Shown piece by piece: positions 17,814-27,515 of a stretch of 64,000 nucleotides of DNA; position 1 is the first letter of the stretch, and the number at the start of each line of letters is the position of its first letter. The position numbers and the translations under genes are program-made. A model generated the notes under the pieces. The model was not told where the DNA came from. It did not search any database and saw nothing but the letters and a program-made list of their open reading frames with translations. Source of the DNA: Streptomyces xanthophaeus (GTDB lineage: Bacteria; Actinomycetota; Actinomycetes; Streptomycetales; Streptomycetaceae); the NCBI RefSeq assembly GCF_000725805.1, contig NZ_JOFT01000029.1, positions 39,149 through 103,148 of the forward strand. The letters are read 5' to 3'.

Positions 17814-18162
17814 ACCACCCGCGGGGCGGTACGCACAACCGCACCCCGCGGTATCGCACGGGCCGAAGGCGGGCCGGGTCACCGACCCGGCCCGCCTTCG
17901 GCGTTCCGCCTTCCGCTTTCCCCTGGCCCGGCCCTGGCCGCCGTCAGCGGCGCGCCCGGACGTTCGTCCATCCCGGGTCACACTTGTGTCACGGAATGTC
18001 GACAACTTCCGGCGGCCCGCCCGGGTGCCGCGCATTTGTTTTCCGCATCCGCGGGACGTACTCCCTGAAGGCCCTTTGGAATATCCCCCCAGGAGCCTCG
18101 AATTCCGTCGGAGAATGTCACGAGCCGCCTGGACCAGACCAGGTGAATCCCCCTCAGATCCG
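17814..18162. other. Intergenic region between PAP2 and WYL genes
   Basis: This 349-bp gap holds a weaker G/C-rich inverted repeat at about 17818-17852 and the strong terminator listed separately. The part from 17985 to 18162 has more A/T but shows no open frame with coding bias. I see no further element. Confidence 0.5.
17862..17902. terminator. Strong bidirectional terminator hairpin
   Basis: The arms 17862-17880 and 17884-17902 pair perfectly over 19 bases around an ACC loop. It lies between the stops of the convergent PAP2 (+) and WYL (-) genes and probably serves both. Confidence 0.85.
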
Positions 18163-19143
18163 TTACATATCCTTCACCGTCTCCGGTTCCACGGCCCGCG
18201 TCAGGAGATCCCGCGCGGCCCGGATCCGGTCGATCAGCTCCGGCGGCTCCACGACTTCGAACTCACAGCCGAGCAGCATGACGTGAATCACGAGAACGTC
18301 CAGGTTCACCGCTCCGGTGCGCAGCAGGCAGCTGTCCGCGTCGACGGCTTCCAGGGCCCCGTCGCTCGGCCCGATGACCCCCGCCGCCGCCTCCGCGGAA
18401 ACCTTCAGCCTCAGCACCGCGCGGGCCGCGTACGCCTGCTGGGCCACGCCCCGGGACACGTAGGCCGCGAGGTCCTCGGCCGGTGCGGGACGCGGGACGA
18501 AGCGCGGGCCGTGCGGCGGTCTCGGCTCGATCCGGTCGGCCCGGAACGTCCGCCACGCCTCCCGGTCCAGGTCCCAGGCCACCAGGTACCAGCGCCGTTC
18601 GGTGCAGACCAGCCGGTGCGGCTCGACGGTGCGGCGGCTGGCTCCGCCCTCGTGGTCCCGGTAGCCGAAGCGCAGCCGCTCGCCGTCCCGGCAGACGGCG
18701 GCGAGCTCGGTCAGCACGGCGGCGTCCACGGTGGAGCGCAGCGGCCCGCGCAGCATCGGCACGGTGAACTCGTTGAGCGCCGAGACCCTGCGCCGCAGCC
18801 TCGACGGCAGCACCTGCTCCAGCTTCGCCAGGGCCCGTACGGAGGCCTCCCCGATCCCTTCGACCCCGTTCCCGGCGGCGGTCCGCAGCCCGACGGCGAC
18901 GGCCACCGCCTCGTCGTCGTCCAGCAGGAGGGGCGGCAGCTCGGCCCCGGCGCCCAGTTGGTAACCGCCGCCGGTGCCGGGGCTCGCGTGCACCGGGTAC
19001 CCGAGCTCCCGGAGCCGGTCCACGTCCCGCCGGACCGTGCGCGGGGTCACTCCGAGCCGCTCCGCGAGATCGGCCCCGGTCCAGTCGCGGTGGGCCTGCA
19101 GCAGGGACAGCAGGCGCAGGAGTCGTGCGGAGGTCTCGAGCAT
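18163..19143 (-). CDS. WYL-domain transcriptional regulator (YafY type)
   Basis: The 326-residue protein begins with a winged helix-turn-helix (residues about 3-58: SARLLRLLSLLQ, GADLAERLGVTPRTVRRDVDRL). The central WYL domain (about 145-215) has RLVCTERRWYLVAWDLDREAWRTFRADRI, and a WCX-type C-terminal extension follows. WYL proteins sense ligands, often nucleic acid or nucleotide, and regulate stress or defence genes. There is no obvious target next to it. It is followed upstream by the Rpf gene on the same strand, with 73 bases between them. Confidence 0.88.
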   Translation of the reverse strand: MLETSARLLRLLSLLQAHRDWTGADLAERLGVTPRTVRRDVDRLRELGYPVHASPGTGGGYQLGAGAELPPLLLDDDEAVAVAVGLRTAAGNGVEGIGEASVRALAKLEQVLPSRLRRRVSALNEFTVPMLRGPLRSTVDAAVLTELAAVCRDGERLRFGYRDHEGGASRRTVEPHRLVCTERRWYLVAWDLDREAWRTFRADRIEPRPPHGPRFVPRPAPAEDLAAYVSRGVAQQAYAARAVLRLKVSAEAAAGVIGPSDGALEAVDADSCLLRTGAVNLDVLVIHVMLLGCEFEVVEPPELIDRIRAARDLLTRAVEPETVKDM

Positions 19144-19215
19144 GGCAGCAGTGTGCCGGTCACCCGGACGCCTTCCGAACGGGCCCGCACGGTACGCACA
19201 CCCCCGGGCCCACGC

Positions 19216-19989
<774 letters not shown>

Positions 19990-20275
19990 CTACGCAGCCG
20001 CCCGCGCCCCTTCCGGCCCGCCACGCGGCGCGCCCGCGGGCCCCACCCGGTCGGCCGACCGGCGGCCTCCGGCCAAACGGCCATCCGCGGCCAGCAACTG
20101 CGCACAAGAGGAAAAGAGTTGGCACAAATCGGCGCCCCGGGCACACCGTTCACCCTCCCGGGGGCCCGGTTCGATTCCGTTCCCTCGATCGGCGTGACCC
20201 CGGCCGCCACTTGCCCGTTGATCCCGGCGAGCCGGGAACACCCCGGCCCACGCACCTATGCCGAGGAGCCACCCC

Positions 20276-21088
20276 GTGCCGCGCATGCTCGACGTCAGTG
20301 ATGAGGTACGTGCCGAGATCGGTGACGAAGAAGCCGACAGGCTGCTCGTCGGCGAGGACGCGCCGCGCAGTTACGACTGCACCTCCTGCCGCACCCCCGG
20401 CGATCCCGAGAACGACCGCACCAGCACGGTGCTGTTCGTCGGCGAGGAGACCGCCGTCCTCGCCTTCGCCCACGCCACCTGCATCCCCTCGCAGGTCGTC
20501 TCCGTCTCCGAGGAGCAGCTCCAGGGCGCGGTCCGCAGCATCACCGGCGACAGCCCCGCCCCCCAGGTGCCCGCCCCCGGCGAGGGCCCGCAGAACGTGC
20601 CCGGCGGCCAGGCCGTGCTCGGCATCACCAGCGGGCTGGTCCTGATCGACGGGGCCCTGCACCCGGCCCTGGTCGTCGAGCCGACCGCGCCGATCGCCCG
20701 CCCCGGCAGCACCGGGCCGGGCGACGACTTCCTGCCGCTGCTCATCGAGCAGGGCTTCATCCCGGTCACGGACACGGCCGAGCTGCCCTCCCCGCTGAAC
20801 GGCTGGTCGGTCCTGCTCGCCGCCGGACAGCTGCACGCCGTGCTCCAGCCGGGCGCCGACGGCGGCAGCCCGGTCGCCTGGTGGCAGGCGCACCAGGCCC
20901 TGTCGGTCACCGACGGCTGGCGGGCCGCCGTCAACAAGACCCAGCGCGTCCTCATCTACGCCGCCCCGGTCGGCTCCATCGGCCAGCAGCCCCGCGAGGA
21001 CCTGCTGCGGGACGCCCTCGACAAGGCCGCCGCCGGGGGCAAGCTGGTCGCCGCCTCGATGCCGCTGGCGGGTACGCCCGGCGCCTGA
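20276..21088 (+). CDS. Conserved actinobacterial protein of unknown function
   Basis: The 270-residue protein starts at GTG 20276, placed by GAGGAG seven bases upstream. It begins LDVSDEVRAEIGDEEADRLL and has one CTSCRTPGD segment (about 33-41), a possible metal-binding knuckle with only two close Cys, plus a third in HATCIPSQ. The rest is mixed alpha/beta with no recognised motif, signal peptide or membrane helix. Codon bias is clearly coding. Its divergent position to the Rpf gene gives no functional hint. Confidence 0.7.
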   Translation: MPRMLDVSDEVRAEIGDEEADRLLVGEDAPRSYDCTSCRTPGDPENDRTSTVLFVGEETAVLAFAHATCIPSQVVSVSEEQLQGAVRSITGDSPAPQVPAPGEGPQNVPGGQAVLGITSGLVLIDGALHPALVVEPTAPIARPGSTGPGDDFLPLLIEQGFIPVTDTAELPSPLNGWSVLLAAGQLHAVLQPGADGGSPVAWWQAHQALSVTDGWRAAVNKTQRVLIYAAPVGSIGQQPREDLLRDALDKAAAGGKLVAASMPLAGTPGA

Positions 21089-21286
21089 GCCGTCCACCGG
21101 CGGGGCCGGGCCGGCCCCCGTTCCCCCGTACTTCACCCTCCCTCCCAGCTGCTGCCCGGCCTCCTGTCCAAGGGAGCCGGGCGGCGTGCGCCGGGGGTGC
21201 GCGGTCCGTCCCGCGCACCCCCGGCGATCTGCGTTTTCGGCCCGCTCACCCCGCATCCGCAGCGCGCCGGTTTCGTTGGCTGATAC

Positions 21287-21724
21287 GTGCATCCATACGA
21301 CTCCTCCCGCGCCCCGTCCTATCCGAGTGCCGTCCCCCCGATGCGCCCCGCACGGGACCGGGACAGCGCTGCGGCCGCCTCGCACACCCCGATCTACGAC
21401 ACGCTGTACTCGGAGTACCTGCGCGCCTTCCGGGCCCTGCCGGGCGACCGCACGGGCGAGGAGGACCTCGGCTTCACGGCGTTCTCGTACGGCGGCGGGT
21501 ACGGCGCCGGCGGGTCCTCGTACACCGGCGGGAGCGGATGGAACAGTTCCGCGTGGCAGCAGAGCGACAGCTGGCAGCCCTCGTACACCCCGCAGCCGTC
21601 GTACTCCTACGCCTACGCGGGCCAGGGCGCCGACAGCCCCGGATACGCCGGCGGGCGGCAGAACCAGACCGGGATGACGCACATCCCGGCGGCTCTGCCG
21701 CCCGCTCCGCGCCGGGGGTACTGA
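21287..21724 (+). CDS. Small conserved Gly/Ser/Tyr-rich protein
   Basis: The 145-residue protein uses a GTG start. The only conserved-looking core is TPIYDTLYSEYLRAFRALPGDRTGEEDLGF (about 34-63). The remainder is low-complexity Gly, Ser, Tyr and Gln sequence, probably disordered. It resembles short uncharacterised streptomycete proteins (I believe the DUF6643 group) and has no enzymatic motif. It is convergent with der, with 13 bases between stops. The third-position GC pattern supports it as a real gene. Confidence 0.65.
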   Translation: MHPYDSSRAPSYPSAVPPMRPARDRDSAAAASHTPIYDTLYSEYLRAFRALPGDRTGEEDLGFTAFSYGGGYGAGGSSYTGGSGWNSSAWQQSDSWQPSYTPQPSYSYAYAGQGADSPGYAGGRQNQTGMTHIPAALPPAPRRGY

Positions 21725-21737
21725 CCCCCGGGCCCGA

Positions 21738-23198
21738 CTACTTCTTCTTGTGCTGGGCGCCGCGCTTCTCGCGCACCCGCACCGAGATGTGGATCGGAGT
21801 GCCCTCGAACCCGAACTCCTCGCGCAGCCGGCGCTCGATGAAGCGCCGGTAGCCGTGCTCCAGGAAGCCGGAGGCGAAGAGGACGAACCGCGGCGGCTTG
21901 CTGCCCGCCTGGGTGCCGAACAGGATGCGGGGCTGCTTGCCGCCGCGGATCGGGTGCGGGTGCGCGGCGACGACCTCGCCGAGGAAGGCGTTCAGGCGAC
22001 CGGTGGGGACGCGCGTCTCCCAGCCGGCGAGGGCGGTCTCGATCGCCGGGACCAGCTTCTCCATGTGGCGGCCGGTGAGCGCCGAGACGTTCACCCGGGG
22101 CGCCCAGGCGACCTGCTGCATCTCGGTCTCGATCTCACGCTCGAGGTAGTAGCGGCGCTCCTCGTCGAGCTCGTCCCACTTGTTGTACGCGATCACGATC
22201 GCGCGGCCCGCCTCGACGGCCATGGTGATGATGCGCTGGTCCTGGACGCTGATCGTCTCGGTGGTGTCGATCAGGATGACCGCGACCTCCGCCTTCTCGA
22301 CGGCGGCGGCCGTCCGCAGGGAGGCGTAGTAGTCGGCGCCCTGCTGGAGGTGCACCTTCTTGCGGATGCCCGCGGTGTCGACGAACTTCCAGGTGATGCC
22401 GCCGAGCTGGATCAGCTCGTCGACCGGGTCGCGGGTGGTGCCGGCCAGCTCGTTGACGACGACGCGGTCCTCCTTCGCGACCTTGTTCAGGAGCGAGGAC
22501 TTGCCGACGTTCGGACGGCCGATCAGCGCGATGCGGCGCGGGCCGCCGGGTGCGGCGCCGCCGAAGGTCTGCGCGGGGGCCTCGGGAAGGGCCTCCAGGA
22601 CCGCGTCGAGCATGTCGCCGGTACCGCGGCCGTGCAGCGAGGAGACCGGGTGCGGCATGCCGAGGCCCAGCGACCACAGGGAGGCCGCATCGGACTCGCC
22701 GCTCTGGCCGTCGACCTTGTTGGCGCACAGGACGACGGGCTTGTTCGCCTTGCGCAGCAGCCGGACGACGGCCTCGTCGGTGTCGGTGGCGCCGACCTTG
22801 GCGTCCACGACGAAGACGACCGCGTCGGCGGCCTCGATGGCGTACTCGGCCTGGGCGGCGACGGAGGCGTCGATGCCGAGGACGTCCTGCTCCCAGCCGC
22901 CCGTGTCGACGACCTTGAAGCGGCGGCCGGCCCATTCGGCCTCGTACGTGACGCGGTCGCGGGTGACGCCGGGCTTGTCCTCGACGACGGCCTCGCGGCG
23001 GCCGATGATGCGGTTCACCAGGGTCGACTTGCCCACATTGGGCCGGCCGACGACGGCGAGGACGGGGAGGGGGCCGGAAGCGGCCGCCTCGATCGCGCCT
23101 TCGACGTCCTCGATGTCGAAGCCCTCTTCCGCGGCGAGCTCCATGAACTCCGCGTACTCGGCGTCGCCAAGTGCTCCTTGGTCGTGCTGGTCGTTCAT
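21738..23198 (-). CDS. der: Ribosome biogenesis GTPase Der (EngA)
   Basis: The 486-residue protein has two tandem GTPase domains, the hallmark of Der. The first P-loop is GRPNVGKS (51-58), followed by DTGGW and a NKVD motif. The second P-loop GRPNVGKSS is at about 227-235, followed by DTAGIR and NKWD. The C-terminal KH-like domain includes [19 protein letters not shown]. Der acts in 50S subunit maturation. The 45-residue acidic N-terminal extension is typical of actinobacteria. ATG 23198 has GAGGA upstream and was preferred over 23255. It is the last gene of the tyrA-cmk-plsC-der group. Confidence 0.96.
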   Translation of the reverse strand: MNDQHDQGALGDAEYAEFMELAAEEGFDIEDVEGAIEAAASGPLPVLAVVGRPNVGKSTLVNRIIGRREAVVEDKPGVTRDRVTYEAEWAGRRFKVVDTGGWEQDVLGIDASVAAQAEYAIEAADAVVFVVDAKVGATDTDEAVVRLLRKANKPVVLCANKVDGQSGESDAASLWSLGLGMPHPVSSLHGRGTGDMLDAVLEALPEAPAQTFGGAAPGGPRRIALIGRPNVGKSSLLNKVAKEDRVVVNELAGTTRDPVDELIQLGGITWKFVDTAGIRKKVHLQQGADYYASLRTAAAVEKAEVAVILIDTTETISVQDQRIITMAVEAGRAIVIAYNKWDELDEERRYYLEREIETEMQQVAWAPRVNVSALTGRHMEKLVPAIETALAGWETRVPTGRLNAFLGEVVAAHPHPIRGGKQPRILFGTQAGSKPPRFVLFASGFLEHGYRRFIERRLREEFGFEGTPIHISVRVREKRGAQHKKK

Positions 23199-23273
23199 GA
23201 AGTCCGTTCCTCGTCGTTCGTGGTGATCGGTGGCACCCGCGCAGCGCGGTTCCACTACTAGGTCAAGTCTCGC

Positions 23274-23921
23274 TCAGCGCCCGGTGAGGCGCTTGGCGTC
23301 GGCCAGGTGGGCGGTCAGCCGGTCCTGGATGCGTACGGTGGCCTCGTCCAGCGCGGTACGGGTACGGCGGCCACTGCCGTCCCCGGCGTCGAATGCCGAG
23401 CCGAAGACGACGTCGACCCGGCTCTTGAGTGCGGGCAGGCCCTTGACGACCCGGCCCCGGGTGTCGCCGCTGCCCAGGACCGCGACGGGCACGATCGGTG
23501 CGGCGCCGCGGACCGCGAAGTACGCGAGTCCGGCGCGCAGCGAGGCGAAGTCGCCCTCGCCCCGGGTGCCCTCGGGGAAGATCCCCAGGGCCCCGCCGTT
23601 CTCGAGCACGCCGAGGGCGCGGCCTATCGCCGTCCGGTCGGCTCCGCTGCGGTCCACCTTGACCTGTCCGATCCCTTCGAGGAAGGGGCCGAGCGGGCCG
23701 ACGTAGGCTTCCTTCTTGATCAGGAAGTGCAGCGGCCGGGGCGCGGTGCCCATGACCATCGGGCCGTCTATGTTGTGCGAGTGGTTCACGGCGAGGATCA
23801 CGGGGCCCGTGGCGGGCACCCTCCAGGCTCCCAGTACGCGCGGTTTCCACAACCCGTACATGAGCCCGATGCCGATGCGCCTGCCGACCGCCGCACCCCT
23901 GAGGGAGGGCGTATCACTCAC
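23274..23921 (-). CDS. 1-acyl-sn-glycerol-3-phosphate acyltransferase (PlsC-type)
   Basis: The 215-residue protein has the acyltransferase signature NHSHNIDGP (HX4D block I) and the substrate-binding block FPEGTRGEG. Such enzymes esterify lysophosphatidate to phosphatidate in membrane lipid synthesis, acting at the inner membrane face. The start is GTG 23921, within the last codons of cmk (8-base overlap), which indicates translational coupling. The cmk-plsC-der order is conserved in actinobacteria. Confidence 0.92.
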   Translation of the reverse strand: MSDTPSLRGAAVGRRIGIGLMYGLWKPRVLGAWRVPATGPVILAVNHSHNIDGPMVMGTAPRPLHFLIKKEAYVGPLGPFLEGIGQVKVDRSGADRTAIGRALGVLENGGALGIFPEGTRGEGDFASLRAGLAYFAVRGAAPIVPVAVLGSGDTRGRVVKGLPALKSRVDVVFGSAFDAGDGSGRRTRTALDEATVRIQDRLTAHLADAKRLTGR

Positions 23922-24621
23922 TTGCGGTCCGCTTCTCTTCCACCAGCGTGACCACGCACTCGATGACCTGGTCCAGCGTGAGCTCGGTGGTGTCGACCTC
24001 GACGGCGTCGCCCGCCTTGGCCAGCGGGGAGGTCTTGCGGCCGGAGTCGGCCGCGTCACGCTTGATCAGGGCTTCCTTGGTGGCGGCCAGGTCGGCGGCC
24101 TCCTTGCCGCGCAGCTCTCCGCTGCGGCGGGCGGCGCGGGCCTCGGCCGAGGCCGTCAGGAAGACCTTGAGGTCGGCGTCGGGCAGGACGGTGGTGCCGA
24201 TGTCCCGGCCCTCGACGACGATCCCGGCGCCCGCCGCTGCCGCTTCGGCGGCGATGGAGCGCTGGAGCTCGGTGATCAGGGTGCGCACCTCGGGGACGGC
24301 GCTGACGGCGCTGACCTTGGAGGTGACCTCCTGGGTACGGATGGGGCCGGAGGCGTCCTGGCCGTCCACCGTGATGGTGGGGGCGGCCGGGTCGGTGCCC
24401 GAGACGATGCCGGGCTTGCCGGCGGCGACGGCGATCGCCTGCGGGTCGTCGGTGTCGACGCCGTTGACGATCATCCACCAGGTGATGGCCCGGTACTGGG
24501 CACCGGTGTCCAGGTAGCGCAGCCCGAGCTTGGCGGCCACGGCCTTGGAGGTGCTGGACTTGCCCGTGCCGGAGGGACCGTCGATGGCGACGATCACGGC
24601 GGACGGAGCTGCGGTTTCCAC
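23914..24621 (-). CDS. cmk: Cytidylate kinase
   Basis: The 235-residue kinase phosphorylates CMP and dCMP with ATP. The P-loop is GPSGTGKSS (about 15-23), followed by YLDTGAQYRAIT, VEGRDIGTTVLPDADLKVFLTAS (the conserved GRDIGT motif) and a lid-region RSGELRGKEA. The GTG at 24621 begins VETAAPSAVIVAIDG and has AGGAAGG upstream; the ATG at 24702 would add a basic leader unlike family members. It overlaps plsC. Confidence 0.95.
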   Translation of the reverse strand: METAAPSAVIVAIDGPSGTGKSSTSKAVAAKLGLRYLDTGAQYRAITWWMIVNGVDTDDPQAIAVAAGKPGIVSGTDPAAPTITVDGQDASGPIRTQEVTSKVSAVSAVPEVRTLITELQRSIAAEAAAAGAGIVVEGRDIGTTVLPDADLKVFLTASAEARAARRSGELRGKEAADLAATKEALIKRDAADSGRKTSPLAKAGDAVEVDTTELTLDQVIECVVTLVEEKRTASE

Positions 24622-24772
24622 GGTGCGGGCACCTTCCTGGTTGCGCGTACGTGTCCGGGCGCGCCAAAAGCGCCCCTCCCCAAGGTTACCGGCCTCCGGC
24701 ACCCCCCGGCCCCGCCCGGCCGCCCGGCCGTACGCCGCGGGCCCGGGGGCGGGCTCACCTCGGGCCGCGGGG

Positions 24773-25894
24773 CTACTGCTGGCGCAGTGCCCAGCCCCGT
24801 TCGCGCAGCTCGGCGGTGAGCGCGGCCACGGCCCTGGGCTCCACCATCAGCTGGACCAGGCCGGCCTGCTGGCCCGTCGCGTGCTCGATCCGTACGTCCT
24901 CGATGTTGACCCCGGCCCGGCCGGCGTCGGCGAAGATGCGGGCCAGCTCGCCCGGCTGGTCGCTGATGAGCACGGCCACCGTCTCGTACACGGTCGGCGC
25001 CGCGCCGTGCTTGCCCGGGACCCGTACCCGGCCCGCGTTGCCGCGCCGCAGCACGTCCTCGATGCCCGCCGCGCCGCCGCGGCGCTTCTCCTCGTCGGCC
25101 GACTGGAGACCGCGCAGGGCCTCGACGGTCTCCTCCAGGTCCGCGGCGATCCCGCTGAGGACGTCGGCCACCGGGCCGGGGTTCGCCGAGAGGATCTCCA
25201 CCCACATCCGCGGGTCGGAGGCGGCGATCCGCGTGACGTCGCGGATGCCCTGCCCGCACAGGCGCACCGCCGTCTCGTCGGCCTCCTCCAGCCGCGCCGC
25301 CACCATGCTCGACACGAGCTGCGGGGTGTGCGAGACCAGCGCCACCGCCCGGTCGTGGGCGTCCGCGTCCATCACGACGGGGACCGCCCGGCACAGGGCG
25401 ACCAGCTCCAGCGCCAGGTTCAGGACCTCGTGTTCGGTGTCCCGGGTCGGGGTGAGGACCCAGGGGCGGCCCTCGAAGAGGTCCGCGGTGGCGGCGAGGG
25501 GGCCCGACCGTTCCTTGCCCGCCATGGGGTGGGTGCCGATGTACGCGGTGACGTCCACGCCCAGCGCGGCGAGCTCCCGCCGCGGGCCGCCCTTGACGCT
25601 GGCCACGTCCACGTACGCGCGCGCCAGCCCGCGCCCGATCGCGTCGGCCAGCGTGGCCGCGACGTGGGCCGGGGGCACGGCGACGATCGCCAGGTCGACC
25701 TGGCCCTCCAGCGGCTCGTCGGAACCGGCGCCGAGGGCGGCCGCCGTCCGGGCCTGCGCCTGGTCGTGGTCCACGAGGTGGACGGTGATCCCGCGGGAGG
25801 ACAGGGCGAGCGCCGCGGAGGTGCCGATCAGTCCGGTTCCGATGACGACGGCGGTTCTCAAGGTGCGCTCCAGGGTTGCGTACGCGGCGGTCAC
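24773..25894 (-). CDS. tyrA: Prephenate dehydrogenase
   Basis: The 373-residue protein oxidises prephenate to 4-hydroxyphenylpyruvate in tyrosine synthesis. The NAD-binding GTGLIGTS motif lies near 19-26, and GTHPMAGKERSG, the conserved His region, lies in the dehydrogenase domain. The last 80 residues form an ACT domain (ETVAVLISDQPGELARIFADAGRAGVNIEDVRIEH), which suggests feedback control by an amino acid. The start is uncertain: the GTG at 25894 is listed, but a TTG at 25861 has GGAG six bases upstream. It precedes cmk by 151 bases on the same strand. Confidence 0.93.
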   Translation of the reverse strand: MTAAYATLERTLRTAVVIGTGLIGTSAALALSSRGITVHLVDHDQAQARTAAALGAGSDEPLEGQVDLAIVAVPPAHVAATLADAIGRGLARAYVDVASVKGGPRRELAALGVDVTAYIGTHPMAGKERSGPLAATADLFEGRPWVLTPTRDTEHEVLNLALELVALCRAVPVVMDADAHDRAVALVSHTPQLVSSMVAARLEEADETAVRLCGQGIRDVTRIAASDPRMWVEILSANPGPVADVLSGIAADLEETVEALRGLQSADEEKRRGGAAGIEDVLRRGNAGRVRVPGKHGAAPTVYETVAVLISDQPGELARIFADAGRAGVNIEDVRIEHATGQQAGLVQLMVEPRAVAALTAELRERGWALRQQ

Positions 25895-25929
25895 GGACGG
25901 TCCGCCCAGGGTATCCAGCGCGGTCGGCG

Positions 25930-25975
25930 CGAGGGCCCGGCGGTCCGTCCGGTGGGACGGGCCGCCGGGCCCTCG
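25930..25975 (-). terminator. Hairpin after the YidB-like gene
   Basis: The arms 25930-25943 and 25962-25975 pair perfectly over 14 bases around an 18-nt loop. It lies 37 nt past the stop of the minus-strand YidB-like gene and upstream of tyrA, so it separates the two. Confidence 0.75.
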
Positions 25976-26011
25976 CCGGCTGCTGTGCTCGCCGGCTGCT
26001 GCGGGAACCCG

Positions 26012-26452
26012 TCAGAGGTTCTGCTGCCTGATGATGTCCTCCAGGGAGCCCGAGGGCACCTGTCCGTCCGGGGTCAGCTTGTCGACGGCGGTGGGCAGCG
26101 CCTGCGCGATCTCGTCGGCGGCCTTCTCCGGGCTGACGCCGGCGTCCTCGGCGACCTTCTGGAGGGTGTCGGCCGGCAGCGCCTCCTTGATCTGGTCGGC
26201 GCTGACGGGCTTGTTCTCGCCGGTGCCGACCCAGGACTGGGCCTGGTCGGCCAGCCCCGACTTGGTCAGCATGTCCATCAGGCCGCCCAGCGGGTTGTTC
26301 GCTCCGCCCGCCGCCTGGGCGCCGCCCGCACCGCCGCCGCCCAGCAGGGCGCCGAGGAGCGAGCCGAGGATGTTGCCGCCACCGCCCTGGCCGCCGCCGC
26401 TGCTGCCGCCGAGGAGGCCGCCGAGAAGAGAGCCGAGGTCGTTACCCGCCAT
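26012..26452 (-). CDS. YidB-like (DUF937 family) protein
   Basis: The 146-residue protein starts at ATG 26452, with AAAGG seven bases before it; the ATG two codons earlier is too close to that site. The N-terminus is Gly-rich with repeated LGSLLGGLLGG motifs. The C-terminal half (about 80-146) has SADQIKEALPADTLQKVAEDAGVSPEKAADEIAQALPTAVDKLTPDG, the YidB/DUF937 signature. The function is unknown in general. It is monocistronic with its own hairpin, divergent from the DUF952 gene. Confidence 0.85.
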   Translation of the reverse strand: MAGNDLGSLLGGLLGGSSGGGQGGGGNILGSLLGALLGGGGAGGAQAAGGANNPLGGLMDMLTKSGLADQAQSWVGTGENKPVSADQIKEALPADTLQKVAEDAGVSPEKAADEIAQALPTAVDKLTPDGQVPSGSLEDIIRQQNL

Positions 26453-26589
26453 GGTCATGCCTTTCGAAGAGGGACCGGGCCGCGCGGACGACGGCGTACC
26501 CGGCTGCGAGACACGGACAATGTCGCCCGAACCGGATGGTGCCGCCACTTGGCGCACGCCCGCGGAACGGCTGCGGTAGAACGATCGGC

Positions 26590-26931
26590 ATGATCTTCCA
26601 CATCGTCCCGCTCGCCGACTGGGCCGCCGCGCCCGGCTCCCCGTACGCCCCCTCCTCCCTCGGGTCCGAGGGCTTCGTGCACTGTTCGGCCGACGGCCCG
26701 ACCGCCCTGGCGATCGCCGACGCGCACTACCGCGGGGTACGGGGGACCCTGCTCGCGGTGGAACTCGACGAGGAAGCCCTGACCGCGGAAGTCCGCCGGG
26801 CGGGTGAATCCGGGGGCCGCTACCCGCACGTACACGGTCCGCTGAACCGCGAGGCCGTGGTCCGCGTGTGGGAAGTCGTACGCACACCCGGCGCTCCCGC
26901 CTCACTGGTCCCATGGCAGCCGGGTGCATGA
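26590..26931 (+). CDS. DUF952 domain-containing protein
   Basis: The 113-residue protein covers the whole DUF952 domain: MIFHIVPLADW at the start, GSEGFVHCSA at about 26-35, LLAVELDEEAL, and the C-terminal YPHVHGPLNREAVVRVWEV. DUF952 folds like glutathione-dependent or ADP-ribosyltransferase-like small enzymes, but no activity is established. Here it sits near an NAD/ADP-ribose gene block, which may be coincidence. The upstream strand is divergent from the YidB-like gene. Confidence 0.88.
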   Translation: MIFHIVPLADWAAAPGSPYAPSSLGSEGFVHCSADGPTALAIADAHYRGVRGTLLAVELDEEALTAEVRRAGESGGRYPHVHGPLNREAVVRVWEVVRTPGAPASLVPWQPGA

Positions 26932-27012
26932 ACCGGCGCGGCGGGCTTCTCCCGGAGCCCTCCGCGGGCCAGGATGCTGCACGTCATCCGGCCAGACAGC
27001 GAGGAGACACAC

Positions 27013-27486
27013 ATGAGCGACCCCACGCGCACCGCCCGCCGCACCGTACTGGCAGCAGGCGCAACCGCCCTCGCGGGCGGAGTGCTCACCGCCTGCGGCG
27101 GTGCGGCCGAGCAGAAGCCCGCGAGCGAGGCGGGCAGCGCCGCCACCCCCTCGACGGCGGACTCCGCACCCGCCTCGCGCGCTCCCGCGGCGCCCGCCAA
27201 GGCCATCGCCCGGGCCTCCGAGGTGCCCGTGGGCGGCGGCACCGTCCTCAAGGACCAGAAACTGGTCGTCACCCAGCCCACGGCCGGCAACTACCGCTGC
27301 TTCTCGGCGGTGTGCACCCACTCGGGCTGCCTCGTGAACAAGGTGGCGGACGGCACCATCGACTGCCCCTGCCACGACAGCAAGTTCAAGGTCACCGACG
27401 GCGCCCCCACCAAGGGCCCGGCCACCCGCCCGCTGACCGAGAAGAAGATCACCGTCTCGGCGGACGGCGCGATCTCGCTCGCGTAG
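27013..27486 (+). CDS. Rieske [2Fe-2S] lipoprotein
   Basis: The 157-residue protein starts at ATG 27013 behind GAGGAG. It has a twin-Arg signal (RR at 9-10), a hydrophobic core and a lipobox LTAC with Cys28 as the likely lipidated residue, so it is probably exported folded by Tat and anchored outside the membrane. A disordered Ala/Ser/Pro linker (about 30-65) leads to a Rieske domain. Cluster ligands are Cys101, His103, Cys118 and His121, with Cys106-Cys120 forming the supporting disulfide. It is far shorter than cytochrome bc1 Rieske subunits and lies outside a qcr operon. The redox partner is unknown. Confidence 0.9.
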   Translation: MSDPTRTARRTVLAAGATALAGGVLTACGGAAEQKPASEAGSAATPSTADSAPASRAPAAPAKAIARASEVPVGGGTVLKDQKLVVTQPTAGNYRCFSAVCTHSGCLVNKVADGTIDCPCHDSKFKVTDGAPTKGPATRPLTEKKITVSADGAISLA

Positions 27487-27515
27487 GGGCACTCCCGCCG
27501 CCTACGATCCGCCGG

